Below, one piece after another: positions 34,593-42,469 of a stretch of 64,000 nucleotides of DNA (position 1 is its first letter; every line of letters begins with the position of its first letter). The DNA is taken from the NCBI RefSeq assembly GCF_002929495.1, contig NZ_PJJJ01000028.1, positions 70,913 through 134,912 of the forward strand, given 5' to 3'. The notes under the pieces were generated by a model, which saw nothing but the letters and a program-made list of their open reading frames with translations, ran no database searches and had not been told where the DNA came from. Made by a program: the position numbers and the translations under genes. The stretch comes from Cryobacterium sp. Y82 (GTDB lineage Bacteria; Actinomycetota; Actinomycetes; Actinomycetales; Microbacteriaceae).

Positions 34593-35858
34593 ATGACCAC
34601 GAACGTGACCGACGCGCAGGCCGTAGCCGGCGCATCCATTTCGCCGACCGCCGCTGCCCTGATCGCGCAGGAGGGCGTGCACGCCGCGCACAATTACCAC
34701 CCGCTCGAGGTCGTCGTCGCGTCCGGTGACGGAGCCTGGGTGACGGATGTCGCCGGTCACCGCTACCTGGATTGCCTCGCCGCGTACTCGGCCGTGAACT
34801 TCGGGCACTCCAACCCGGTGCTGCTCGACGCTGCCCGCGTGCAGCTCGGCCGCATAACCCTGACCAGCCGTGCCTTCTATAACGACCAGCTCGGCCCATT
34901 CGTGACCGCGCTCGCCAAGCTCGCCGGCAAAGACATGGTGTTGCCGATGAACACCGGCGCGGAAGCGGTGGAATCGGGCATCAAGGTGGCCCGCGCCTGG
35001 GGTTACCGGGTCAAGGGAGTTGCCCCCGACCTGGCCAACATCATCGTGGCCGCCGGCAACTTTCACGGCCGCACCACCACCATCATCAGCTTCTCCGATG
35101 ACCAATCGGCCCGGGCCGACTTCGGCCCGTTCACGCCCGGCTTTCGCACCGTGCCCTACGGCGATGCTGCAGCGCTCGAAGCCGCAATCGACGAGAACAC
35201 CGTTGCTGTGCTGCTCGAGCCCATCCAGGGCGAGGCCGGGATCGTTGTGCCGCCGGTAGCCTATCTGCCAGCGGTGCGCGAGATCACCACGCGGCTGGGC
35301 GTCTTGTTCATCGCCGACGAGATCCAGTCGGGCCTTGGCCGCACCGGCTCAACCTTCGCCTGCGACCTTGTGGGCGTCGTACCCGACCTCTACCTGCTCG
35401 GCAAGGCGCTCGGCGGCGGCATTGTCCCCGTTTCGGCCGTGGTCGGCAACACCGACATTCTCGGAGTGCTGCGCCCGGGCGAGCACGGCTCGACCTTCGG
35501 CGGCAACCCGCTCGCCGCGGCCGTCGGCCTGGCCGTTGTGAACCTGTTGGCCACCGGCGAATACCAGCAGCGTGCGACCGAGCTCGGCGCGCGCCTGCAC
35601 GCCGGGCTCAGCGCGCTGAGCGGTCACGGAGTGCTCGAGGTGCGCGGCGTGGGCCTCTGGGCCGGCATCGACATCGACCCGGTGCTCGCCTCTGGCCGCG
35701 CGGTCTGCGAGGAACTCCTGGCCCGCGGCGTGCTCGCCAAGGACACGCACGGCTCGACAATTCGCCTCGCGCCGCCGATCGTGGTGTCGGCGGAAGACGT
35801 GGACTGGGCCGTCGAGCAACTGCGCCTCGTGCTCGCCGACCTCACCGCCGCGCAGTAG
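34593..35858 (+). CDS. rocD: Ornithine aminotransferase
   Basis: A 421-residue class III PLP aminotransferase. It moves the delta-amino group of ornithine to 2-oxoglutarate, giving glutamate semialdehyde. GNFHGRTTTIISFSDD, FIADEIQSGLGRTG (PLP-binding Asp) and LGKALGGGIVPVSAVV (Schiff-base Lys) are present, as is GEHGSTFGGNPLAAA. I start at ATG 34593, 7 nt after AAGGAG; the ATG at 34554 overlapping the ddaH stop lacks such a site. Its product is the substrate of the second PutA domain, so arginine and proline degradation meet at glutamate. Confidence 0.93.
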   Translation: MTTNVTDAQAVAGASISPTAAALIAQEGVHAAHNYHPLEVVVASGDGAWVTDVAGHRYLDCLAAYSAVNFGHSNPVLLDAARVQLGRITLTSRAFYNDQLGPFVTALAKLAGKDMVLPMNTGAEAVESGIKVARAWGYRVKGVAPDLANIIVAAGNFHGRTTTIISFSDDQSARADFGPFTPGFRTVPYGDAAALEAAIDENTVAVLLEPIQGEAGIVVPPVAYLPAVREITTRLGVLFIADEIQSGLGRTGSTFACDLVGVVPDLYLLGKALGGGIVPVSAVVGNTDILGVLRPGEHGSTFGGNPLAAAVGLAVVNLLATGEYQQRATELGARLHAGLSALSGHGVLEVRGVGLWAGIDIDPVLASGRAVCEELLARGVLAKDTHGSTIRLAPPIVVSAEDVDWAVEQLRLVLADLTAAQ

Positions 35859-35862
35859 GTTC

Positions 35863-36457
35863 CCGGCCCCCGGAGACACCGCCGACGACGCCGGGAGCGG
35901 CCCGCAGGTGCCCGGTTTTCTGACCCGAGGCATCGACTCGCGCGAGACCTACTACTACCGACGACTGTTCACCGACGCCGTCCGGGCAGTCGCAGCGGCA
36001 CGCACACTGGCCGTCGTCGACCAAGCCCGGGTGGGCATCATGGGCACCAGCCAGGGCGGTGGCATCGCGCTCGCCGTGGCGGGGCTCGTGCCCGACCTGG
36101 CTGCCGTGGTCGCGCGGGTACCTTCTGTGTGACTTTCCGCGGGCATCCGTCATCACCGATGCGTTGCCGTACCGCGAGCTCGGCCAGTATCTCGTCACGA
36201 ACCGACTGAAGGTGGCGCGGGTGCACGATGTGCTCTCCTACTTCGACGGCGTCAACTTCGCCAAGCGCGCCACCGCACCGGTGACCATGACGGCCGCGCT
36301 GATGGACCCGATCTGCCCGCCGTCGACAGTGTTCGCGGCCTACAACAATTACGCCGGGCCGAAGCAGATCACGGCCTGGCCGTATAACGGGCACGAGGGC
36401 GGCGCCTGGAAGGACGACGCTCTCGCTCTCCGTGCGTTCGGCGAGCACCTCGCCTGA
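35863..36457 (+). pseudogene. Acetylxylan esterase / cephalosporin deacetylase remnant
   Basis: The first frame starts abruptly after the rocD stop inside the enzyme (GDTADDAGSGPQVPGFLTRG, IDSRETYYYRRLFTDAV) and contains the nucleophile elbow GTSQGGGIAL, then reaches a stop at 36132 after VVARVPSV. From about 36125 a second frame carries on seamlessly (CDFPRASVITDALPYRE, YFDGVNFAKRATAP, the Asp in LMDPICPPSTVF and the His in YNGHEGG). So roughly the first 100 residues are lost and there is one frameshift near 36130. AXE1-family esterases remove acetyl groups from sugars. This copy is dead unless the frameshift is a sequencing error. Confidence 0.8.
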
Positions 36458-36511
36458 GCTCGCCTCGCGCAGGCCCTTGCCGACAAAAACGAACAGCGGT
36501 ACCATTTTGGT

Positions 36512-36718
36512 ATGGCTATCAATGTGCGCATCCCGGCAGAGCTCGATCGTCAGCTGGAAGAGCTCGCGGCGGCACAACACGTGTCGAAGCACGCTCTGCT
36601 GCTGCAGGGTGCAACGCTGGTTGTCGACCGCTACTCGCGTCGAGATGAAATCGAGTCGGGCCTGCAGTTCGTAATGACCCACGACGCCGAGTTGCTGCAA
36701 CGGCTCGAAGACGCATGA
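36512..36718 (+). CDS. Ribbon-helix-helix antitoxin of a Doc system
   Basis: A 68-residue protein starting AINVRIPAELDRQLEELAAA, the strand-helix pattern of CopG/ribbon-helix-helix DNA-binding proteins. The tail is acidic (HDAELLQRLEDA) and could neutralise the toxin. It overlaps the downstream Doc gene by ATGA, the classic order of antitoxin then toxin. It probably represses its own promoter. A weak TGGTAT-like AT-rich stretch lies just before the start. Confidence 0.82.
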   Translation: MAINVRIPAELDRQLEELAAAQHVSKHALLLQGATLVVDRYSRRDEIESGLQFVMTHDAELLQRLEDA

Positions 36719-37086
36719 CACGATACTTGGAGATCACCGACGCGCTTCAAGTGACCGAACGCTACGGATTCTTCGTACGTGACGCCGGCCTACTCGCGTC
36801 TGCGCTAGCTCGGCCGTCGGCGTCCATGTTTAAAACGGATGCCTACGCGACTTTTGATCGCAAGGCCGCAGCCTTGCTCGAATCGCTCGTGCGTAATCAT
36901 CCGCTCGTGGACGGCAACAAGCGCACCGGCTGGACCCTGATGGTGCTCTTTCTCTGGATCAACGGCTTTGCCCACGATTTCACCGCCGACGAGGGGTTCG
37001 ACTTCGTGATCGGCGTCGCCGAAGGAATTGTCGACCTGGACGAATCTGAGCGACGAATCGCCGCGCATCGGGTCAAACGGCCGTAA
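36715..37086 (+). CDS. doc: Doc-type Fic-fold toxin
   Basis: A 123-residue Fic/Doc protein with the catalytic motif HPLVDGNKRTGW (His 62). This matches the Doc form HxFx(D/N)(A/G)NKR, with Leu for Phe at the third place. Doc toxins phosphorylate elongation factor EF-Tu and stop translation. Asp at the fifth motif position rather than Glu fits a kinase-type Doc rather than an AMPylating Fic. It is translationally coupled to the upstream antitoxin. The pair lies between a decayed esterase gene and lldD. Confidence 0.88.
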   Translation: MTRYLEITDALQVTERYGFFVRDAGLLASALARPSASMFKTDAYATFDRKAAALLESLVRNHPLVDGNKRTGWTLMVLFLWINGFAHDFTADEGFDFVIGVAEGIVDLDESERRIAAHRVKRP

Positions 37087-37135
37087 AAACTCCGACGCAG
37101 CGGCGAATTGGGCCGTCTGCACCGCTGTCTTCGCT

Positions 37136-38512
37136 TTACGGCGCCGGGGTCGTCTTCTTCGGCGCACGTTTCACCGGCGTGCCCGAGACGGCATCGGCGG
37201 CACTGACCGTCTGCTTGGGAGCTGCGGTCCGGCGCACCGGAGCCTTCTGCGCCGGTGCAACTTCGGCGGCGGCGACTATCGGCGCGCCGATCGGCATGAG
37301 CCGGGATAGCTGGGTCACGTGCCCGGGGTTCAGCTCCTCGAGCGAGTTCACGCCGAGCAGCCGCATGGTGCGGGCCACCTGCTCCGACAGAATCGCAATC
37401 GTACGATCCACCCCGGCCTCGCCGCCGGCCATGAGGCCGTAGAGGTAGGCGCGGCCGATCATCGTGAAGCGGGCACCGAGGGCGATCGAGGCGACGATAT
37501 CGGCTCCCGACATGATGCCCGTGTCGAGGTGCACCTCGGTATGGGCGCCGACCTCGCGGGCAACCTGCGGCAGCAGATGGAACGGGATCGGTGCGCGGTC
37601 GAGCTGGCGACCACCATGGTTCGACAGGGTGATACCGTCAACGCCGAGGTCGACGAGGCGCTTGGCATCCTCAAGGTTTTGCACGCCCTTGACGACCACC
37701 TTGCCTGGCCACTGCGCCTTGATCCAGGCGAGATCCTCAAAGTCGACGGTGGGGTCGAACATCGTGTCGAGCAGATCGGCCACGGTGCCGCTCCAGCGAT
37801 CGAGGCTCGCAAACGAGAGCGGCTCGGTGGTCAAAAAGTTGATCCACCACTCCGGGCGCGGCAACGCGTTGACGACGGTACCAAGGGTGAGGGCTGGCGG
37901 AATTGAGAAGCCGTTGCGCTTGTCGCGCAGGCGCGCGCCGGCGACGGGCACGTCAACGGTCACTAGAAGCGTGTCGTAACCGGCCCTGGCGGCGCGGTCG
38001 ACGAGCGCCATTGAGCGGTCGCGGTCCTTCCACATGTACAACTGAAACCAGTTGCGGCCGTTCGGGTTAGCCGCCTTGACGTCTTCGATCGAGGTCGTGC
38101 CCATGGTTGACAGAGCGAAGGGAATCCCGGCACGGGCTGCGGCGTGTGCCCCGGCAATCTCGCCCTCGGTCTGCATCATTCGGGTGAAGCCGGTCGGCGC
38201 GATGCCGAAGGGCTGCAAAACCTGGGCGCCAAGCACGTCCCAGCCGGTCGACACATTCGACACGTCGCGCAGAATGGACGGGTGAAACTCGATGTCTTCG
38301 AAGGCCTGACGAGCCCGGCCCAGCGAGATCTCGGCTTCGGCTGCGCCCTCGGTGTAGTCGAAAGCGGCCTTCGGCGTGCGTTTCTTGGCAATGGCGCGCA
38401 GGTCGGCGATCGTGAGCGCGGCAGCCAGGCGACGCTTCTTCGCGTTGAGCTCCGGACTCTTAAATTTCATCAGCGGGGCAAGGTCTTTGATCTTGGGGAT
38501 GCGTCGTTGCAT
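37136..38512 (-). CDS. lldD: FMN-dependent alpha-hydroxyacid dehydrogenase, probable L-lactate dehydrogenase
   Basis: A 458-residue member of the glycolate oxidase/lactate dehydrogenase family. FMN- and substrate-binding motifs are in place: [49 protein letters not shown], the active-site [12 protein letters not shown] (catalytic His) and [16 protein letters not shown]. The last 45 or so residues are a low-complexity Ala/Pro/Lys tail ([12 protein letters not shown]) not usual in the family. It is 12 nt downstream of a FadR-type regulator like LldR, which supports L-lactate as substrate, with electrons to the respiratory chain. Confidence 0.88.
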   Translation of the reverse strand: MQRRIPKIKDLAPLMKFKSPELNAKKRRLAAALTIADLRAIAKKRTPKAAFDYTEGAAEAEISLGRARQAFEDIEFHPSILRDVSNVSTGWDVLGAQVLQPFGIAPTGFTRMMQTEGEIAGAHAAARAGIPFALSTMGTTSIEDVKAANPNGRNWFQLYMWKDRDRSMALVDRAARAGYDTLLVTVDVPVAGARLRDKRNGFSIPPALTLGTVVNALPRPEWWINFLTTEPLSFASLDRWSGTVADLLDTMFDPTVDFEDLAWIKAQWPGKVVVKGVQNLEDAKRLVDLGVDGITLSNHGGRQLDRAPIPFHLLPQVAREVGAHTEVHLDTGIMSGADIVASIALGARFTMIGRAYLYGLMAGGEAGVDRTIAILSEQVARTMRLLGVNSLEELNPGHVTQLSRLMPIGAPIVAAAEVAPAQKAPVRRTAAPKQTVSAADAVSGTPVKRAPKKTTPAP

Positions 38513-38524
38513 GGTCGTCCTTAT

Positions 38525-39241
38525 CTAGTGTGCGGTGAGGTGAGTCTCGGCGTAGTACCCCGAAATGTGTGCCTGCACGGCGAGGCGGGCGGCATCCGCT
38601 TGACCGGTCAGAATGGCACGGAGAATGCCGCGATGCTCGAGCATGAGACGAGCGGATGTTTGCGGCCAGCTCGCCAGACCCACCGCGCCCGCCCGGGCGT
38701 ACCCCTCGATGGCGCTGCGAAGGCCGGCCATGGTCGCCGTGATGACCTGATTGCCGCTTGCTTCGGCGAGCGAGAGGTGAAACTGGGCGTCGAGGGCGAG
38801 GAATTCGGCTTCGGTGAGGGCTTGGTTTTCCATGGCGGTAAGGATTTGGTCGGAGCTGGTCAGATCGGCAGAGCTCGCACGGCACGTCTCGGCCAGCTCG
38901 GCGACGATGGCACCTTCCAGCACGAGACGGGTCTTCACCACGTCGGCTACCGGAAACCCCTGGGCTGCGACCTGCAGACGCATGAGCGCCGACATGCCGC
39001 CGCCGGGGCGAGCAACGATGATCGCGCCGGCCGAGGGCCCGGAGCCGACGGCGGTGCGGATGAGGCCCAGGACCTCGAGCACCCGCAGTGCTTCGCGCAC
39101 GCTCGATCGACCGACACCCAGGTCGGCCGCGAGGGTGCGCTCGGGCGGTAGGTGGTCGCCCGGGCTGAGGCGCCCCTCGAGCAGATCGAGTTCGACGGCG
39201 TCGAGCACGACCTGCCAGGCACGAGGGCTGATCGGGGTCAC
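38525..39241 (-). CDS. FadR-type GntR regulator (LldR-like)
   Basis: A 238-residue GntR regulator with an FCD ligand domain. The winged helix is at residues 10-75 (LPPERTLAADLGVGRSSVRE, VLEVLGLIRTAVGSG). The FCD domain carries the metal-ligand pattern (DAQFHLSLAEASGN, EHRGILRAI). GTG 39241 follows AGAGGA by 5 nt. It is first in an operon with lldD, and a perfect FadR-type operator lies 22 nt upstream. So it most likely controls lactate use and its own synthesis, with L-lactate as inducer. Confidence 0.9.
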   Translation of the reverse strand: MTPISPRAWQVVLDAVELDLLEGRLSPGDHLPPERTLAADLGVGRSSVREALRVLEVLGLIRTAVGSGPSAGAIIVARPGGGMSALMRLQVAAQGFPVADVVKTRLVLEGAIVAELAETCRASSADLTSSDQILTAMENQALTEAEFLALDAQFHLSLAEASGNQVITATMAGLRSAIEGYARAGAVGLASWPQTSARLMLEHRGILRAILTGQADAARLAVQAHISGYYAETHLTAH

Positions 39242-39262
39242 GGGGTCCTCTCGTCGACGGGA

Positions 39263-39277
39263 TGTGGTCTGACCACA
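39263..39277. promoter_or_regulatory. FadR-type GntR operator
   Basis: TGTGGTC-T-GACCACA is a perfect odd-centre palindrome. Its core TGGTCTGACCA fits the FadR-subfamily consensus TNGTNNNACNA. It lies between the lldR-like gene and the divergent hydrolase gene and could control both. Confidence 0.8.
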
Positions 39278-39334
39278 GGATACACGACTTTGCGGGGTTG
39301 GCGGGATACAGTTTCAGCCAACCCGGGAGAGACC

Positions 39335-40078
39335 ATGACCGCTGCACCCCAGCTCATCGACCTGAAACTGCCCGACGGGCCGGGTGGCAGCGCCGGCCTG
39401 AAAGCCGTGCTCGCGATTCCCTCCGGTGACGGTCCGTGGCCCGGTGTCGTGCTCGTACACGAGGCATTCGGCCTCACCGACGTCATGCGCCGCCAGACCA
39501 TCCGCGTGGCGGAGGCCGGCTATCTGGCCCTCTTGCCCGACCTATTCACCGAGGGCGGTCCGCGCAAATGTCTCGTGGCTACTTTTCGGGCGCTGTTGGC
39601 CGGCGCCGGCCGGGCCTTCGTCGATATCGAATCGGCCCGCACGTTCCTGTCCGAGCGCAACGACTGCACCGGACGTATTGGCGTGCTCGGTTTATGCATG
39701 GGTGGTGGTTTTGCGCTCGCCACGGCCACGCGCGGCTTCGACGCAGCCTCGGTCAACTACGGTCGACTGCCGAAAGAACTCGACGACCACCTGCTCGGTG
39801 CCTGCCCGATCGTCGGCAGCTTCGGCGGCGCCGACCGTTCGCTCATCGGCGCAGCGGCCAGGCTCGATTCCTCTCTCGACCGGCTGAAGATCGCGCACGA
39901 CGTCAAGGAATACCCGGGTGCTGGGCACGCCTTCCTCAACGATGTCGAGACCGGGCCGCGGGTACTGCGCCCGGTCCTGGCACGCTTCCTCGGCGCTGGC
40001 CCCGACCCGGTGGCCGCCGCCGACGCTTGGAAGCGCATCGAGGAGTTCTTCGGCGAGCACCTCGGGGCGTCACAGTAG
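39335..40078 (+). CDS. Dienelactone hydrolase family protein
   Basis: A 247-residue alpha/beta hydrolase. The nucleophile is Cys in GVLGLCMGGGFAL, as in dienelactone hydrolases, with the acid residue in SFGGADRS and the His in PGAGHAFLND. VVLVHEAFGLTDVMRRQTIR carries the conserved Glu near the active site. ATG 39335 follows GGGAGAG by 4 nt. No other aromatic-degradation gene is near, so the substrate is open. It shares a control region with the lldR-like regulator. Confidence 0.88.
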   Translation: MTAAPQLIDLKLPDGPGGSAGLKAVLAIPSGDGPWPGVVLVHEAFGLTDVMRRQTIRVAEAGYLALLPDLFTEGGPRKCLVATFRALLAGAGRAFVDIESARTFLSERNDCTGRIGVLGLCMGGGFALATATRGFDAASVNYGRLPKELDDHLLGACPIVGSFGGADRSLIGAAARLDSSLDRLKIAHDVKEYPGAGHAFLNDVETGPRVLRPVLARFLGAGPDPVAAADAWKRIEEFFGEHLGASQ

Positions 40079-40128
40079 CGTTGGGGGCGGGGTGCGACTG
40101 ATAGCCTCCAACAAGAACAGGGGACACT

Positions 40129-41460
40129 ATCGCCAGACGCTCAACTATCATTGCCATTGCCACCGTCGCATCCGTTGTCGCTATCGGCGGCGTGGCCACC
40201 GCGCTGGCGCTGACTCCGCAAACCGGGTCCGACACGACGCTGAGCGTCCGGGTCTGGGACGAACAGGTTGCGCAATCCTACGAAAAGTCGTTCACGGCGT
40301 TCGAGAAAACCAATCCGGGCATTGACGTTTCCGTCAATGTTGTGCCGTGGGCAGACTATTTCACCAAACTACGCGTCGACGTGGCCGGCGAGACCGCCGA
40401 CGACGTGTTCTGGGTGAACGCCGGCAACTTCGCCGACTATGCCGTCAACGGCAGCCTGATGAATATAACGGATGCCCTCGGCTCCGACGCGCAGGCCAAC
40501 TGGCAACCCAGCGTCATCGACCAGTACACCCTTGATGGTGCGCTCTGGGGGGTGCCCCAGCTGGCTGATCCGGGGATCGGACTGTATTACAACGAGGAAC
40601 TCCTCACGAAAGCCGGTATCGACCCGGGCAGCGTCGGCGACCTGCACTGGGATCCGGCCACCGGCAAAGACACCCTGCTGCCCGTGCTGCAAAAGCTCAC
40701 GGTCGACGTCAACGGCAACACCGCCGACAGCGCAGCGTTCGACCCCTCGCAAATCGTGCAGTACGGCTACAACGCCGCCAACGACCTCAACGCCATTTAC
40801 CTCAACTACCTCGGTTCGAATGGTGCGGCCCTGCAAGACGGCGACGAGTTCGTCTTCGACACGGTCGCGGGGCAGGAGGCGTTCCAGTACGTGATCGACC
40901 TGATGAACAAATATCACGTAGCCCCGTCGGCCGCCGACACCAACCTCAACGGCGACTTCGCGCTTGGCCAGTTTCTGCAGGGCAAGATGGCCCTGTTTCA
41001 GAGCGGCGTCTACAACCTCAGCAACGTGAGCGATGGCGCTGGCTTTGAGTGGGGTGTCGCGGCGATTCCGTCGGGTCCGGCCGGCGCGATCAGCGTCACC
41101 AACGGCGTCATTGCTGCCGGTAACGCCGACTCGAAGCATCCGGAACAGACCCGCAAACTGCTCGAGTGGCTCGGCAGCACCGAGGGCAGCGCGGCTATCG
41201 GCGCCGACGGATCAGCGTCGCCGGCCGTGATCGGGGCACAGGCCAGCTACGTCGAGTCGTGGCAGAAGCAGGGCATCGACGTGACCGCGTTCATCGACGT
41301 ACTTGCTAACGGCACCGTGCAGGCGCCGCGGGGCGCTCGGTGGGCCGAAGCCTCCGCCGCGTTCGAGTCGACCTTCGCCGAAATGTTCCTGGGTCGTATT
41401 CCGGTCGACCAGGCCCTGCGTACCGCGCAAGCCACCGCGAATGCGGCCATCGACGGCTGA
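40129..41460 (+). CDS. Extracellular solute-binding protein, sugar type, with apparent ATC start
   Basis: A binding protein of the ABC sugar family (cluster 1): FEKTNPGIDVSVNVVPWADY, FWVNAGNFADYAVNG, YYNEELLTKAGIDP and GKMALFQSGVYNL. The first ordinary start codon in frame is GTG 40192, but this would cut off a perfect signal peptide (ARRSTIIAIATVASVVAIGG) coded just before it. Stops at 40099 and 40102 and absence of ATG/GTG/TTG leave ATC 40129, 4 nt after AGGGGA, as the likely start. No lipobox Cys is seen. No permease or ATPase genes flank it. Confidence 0.78.
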   Translation: MARRSTIIAIATVASVVAIGGVATALALTPQTGSDTTLSVRVWDEQVAQSYEKSFTAFEKTNPGIDVSVNVVPWADYFTKLRVDVAGETADDVFWVNAGNFADYAVNGSLMNITDALGSDAQANWQPSVIDQYTLDGALWGVPQLADPGIGLYYNEELLTKAGIDPGSVGDLHWDPATGKDTLLPVLQKLTVDVNGNTADSAAFDPSQIVQYGYNAANDLNAIYLNYLGSNGAALQDGDEFVFDTVAGQEAFQYVIDLMNKYHVAPSAADTNLNGDFALGQFLQGKMALFQSGVYNLSNVSDGAGFEWGVAAIPSGPAGAISVTNGVIAAGNADSKHPEQTRKLLEWLGSTEGSAAIGADGSASPAVIGAQASYVESWQKQGIDVTAFIDVLANGTVQAPRGARWAEASAAFESTFAEMFLGRIPVDQALRTAQATANAAIDG

Positions 41461-41475
41461 AAGTTGGCGCAGCGG

Positions 41476-42396
41476 CTACGTCGTTAGGACGACGTTGAGC
41501 GGGGTCTCGCCGCGGAGCATTCGTTCTATCTGCTCGCGCACGAGCAGGGCCATGCGTGGCAGCATGGCGCTCGAGGCGCCGCCGACGTGTGGTGAGATGA
41601 GCACATTGGGCAGCGTGAAGAGCGGATGGGCGGCCGGCAGTGGCTCCGGCTCGGTCACGTCGAGCGCAAGCCGGAGGCGGCCGCTCGTCGCGTGCGCGAG
41701 CAGGGCATTTGTATCGGCGACCGGGCCGCGGGCAATGTTCACGAGCAGGCTGCCGTCACGCATCTGGGCGAGGAACGCGTCGTCGACCAGGTGGGTCGTC
41801 TCTATGGTCAGTGGAACGCCGACAACGACGATGTCAGCCTGTGGCAGCAGCTCGGAAAGGGAATCGAAGCCGTAGATCGCGCCGCGCTCATCGCTGCGCG
41901 CAGTGCGCGCAACGCGGATGACCGTGGTCTCGAAGGCGAGCAGCCGGCTCTCGATGGCCTGACCGACACCGCCGTAGCCGAGCAGCAGCACCGTGCGGTC
42001 GGCGAGGCTCGGGTGGTGGGCTGGCGCCCATTCGCCCCGATCGGCAGCGCGCACGAAATCAGGGATGCCGCGCTGGGAGGCCAGGATGAGGGCGAGGGTG
42101 AGCTCGGCGGTCGAGGTCTCGTGCACGCTCGCAGCATTGGCGAAGACGTGCCCGGCGGGTAGAACCTGATCGACACCGTCGTAGCCAATGGACTGGCTCT
42201 GCACCAATCGGGTCTCGACGCCGGCGAGGTGCGCGAGTCGGTCGGTCTTGCCCATATACGGCGTGACGACGATGTCGAACCGCGGCCGGGGAGCCGGGCC
42301 GTCGAGCGCCCATTCGACGACTTCGACGCTGGCGGGCAGTTCACCAACCGCCTCGAGCAGAAGGGAATCGGGCAGGCTGACCAGCAATGAGCTCAT
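41476..42396 (-). CDS. D-isomer-specific 2-hydroxyacid dehydrogenase
   Basis: A 306-residue NAD(P)-dependent reductase. The nucleotide motif is LLLGYGGVGQAIESRLL (residues about 137-153), followed by the catalytic set: Arg in NIARGPVADTNAL, Glu in DVTEPEPLPAAHPL and His in ISPHVGGASS. It likely reduces a 2-ketoacid or glyoxylate-like compound; the substrate cannot be told. A TAGGCT box lies 6 nt from ATG 42396, so the transcript is probably leaderless. It is divergent from the POT transporter. Confidence 0.88.
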   Translation of the reverse strand: MSSLLVSLPDSLLLEAVGELPASVEVVEWALDGPAPRPRFDIVVTPYMGKTDRLAHLAGVETRLVQSQSIGYDGVDQVLPAGHVFANAASVHETSTAELTLALILASQRGIPDFVRAADRGEWAPAHHPSLADRTVLLLGYGGVGQAIESRLLAFETTVIRVARTARSDERGAIYGFDSLSELLPQADIVVVGVPLTIETTHLVDDAFLAQMRDGSLLVNIARGPVADTNALLAHATSGRLRLALDVTEPEPLPAAHPLFTLPNVLISPHVGGASSAMLPRMALLVREQIERMLRGETPLNVVLTT

Positions 42397-42469
42397 TCCC
42401 CGAGCCTACTTCGCCCGGTGCGAAGTCCAGCTCCCGGGTGCTAGCTCGTGTGGTTGTTACCATTGTCTA

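Noticed and set aside
38144..39151. A 335-codon plus-strand frame
   Set aside because: Antisense to lldD and its FadR-type regulator, both with full motif sets; no protein features of its own.
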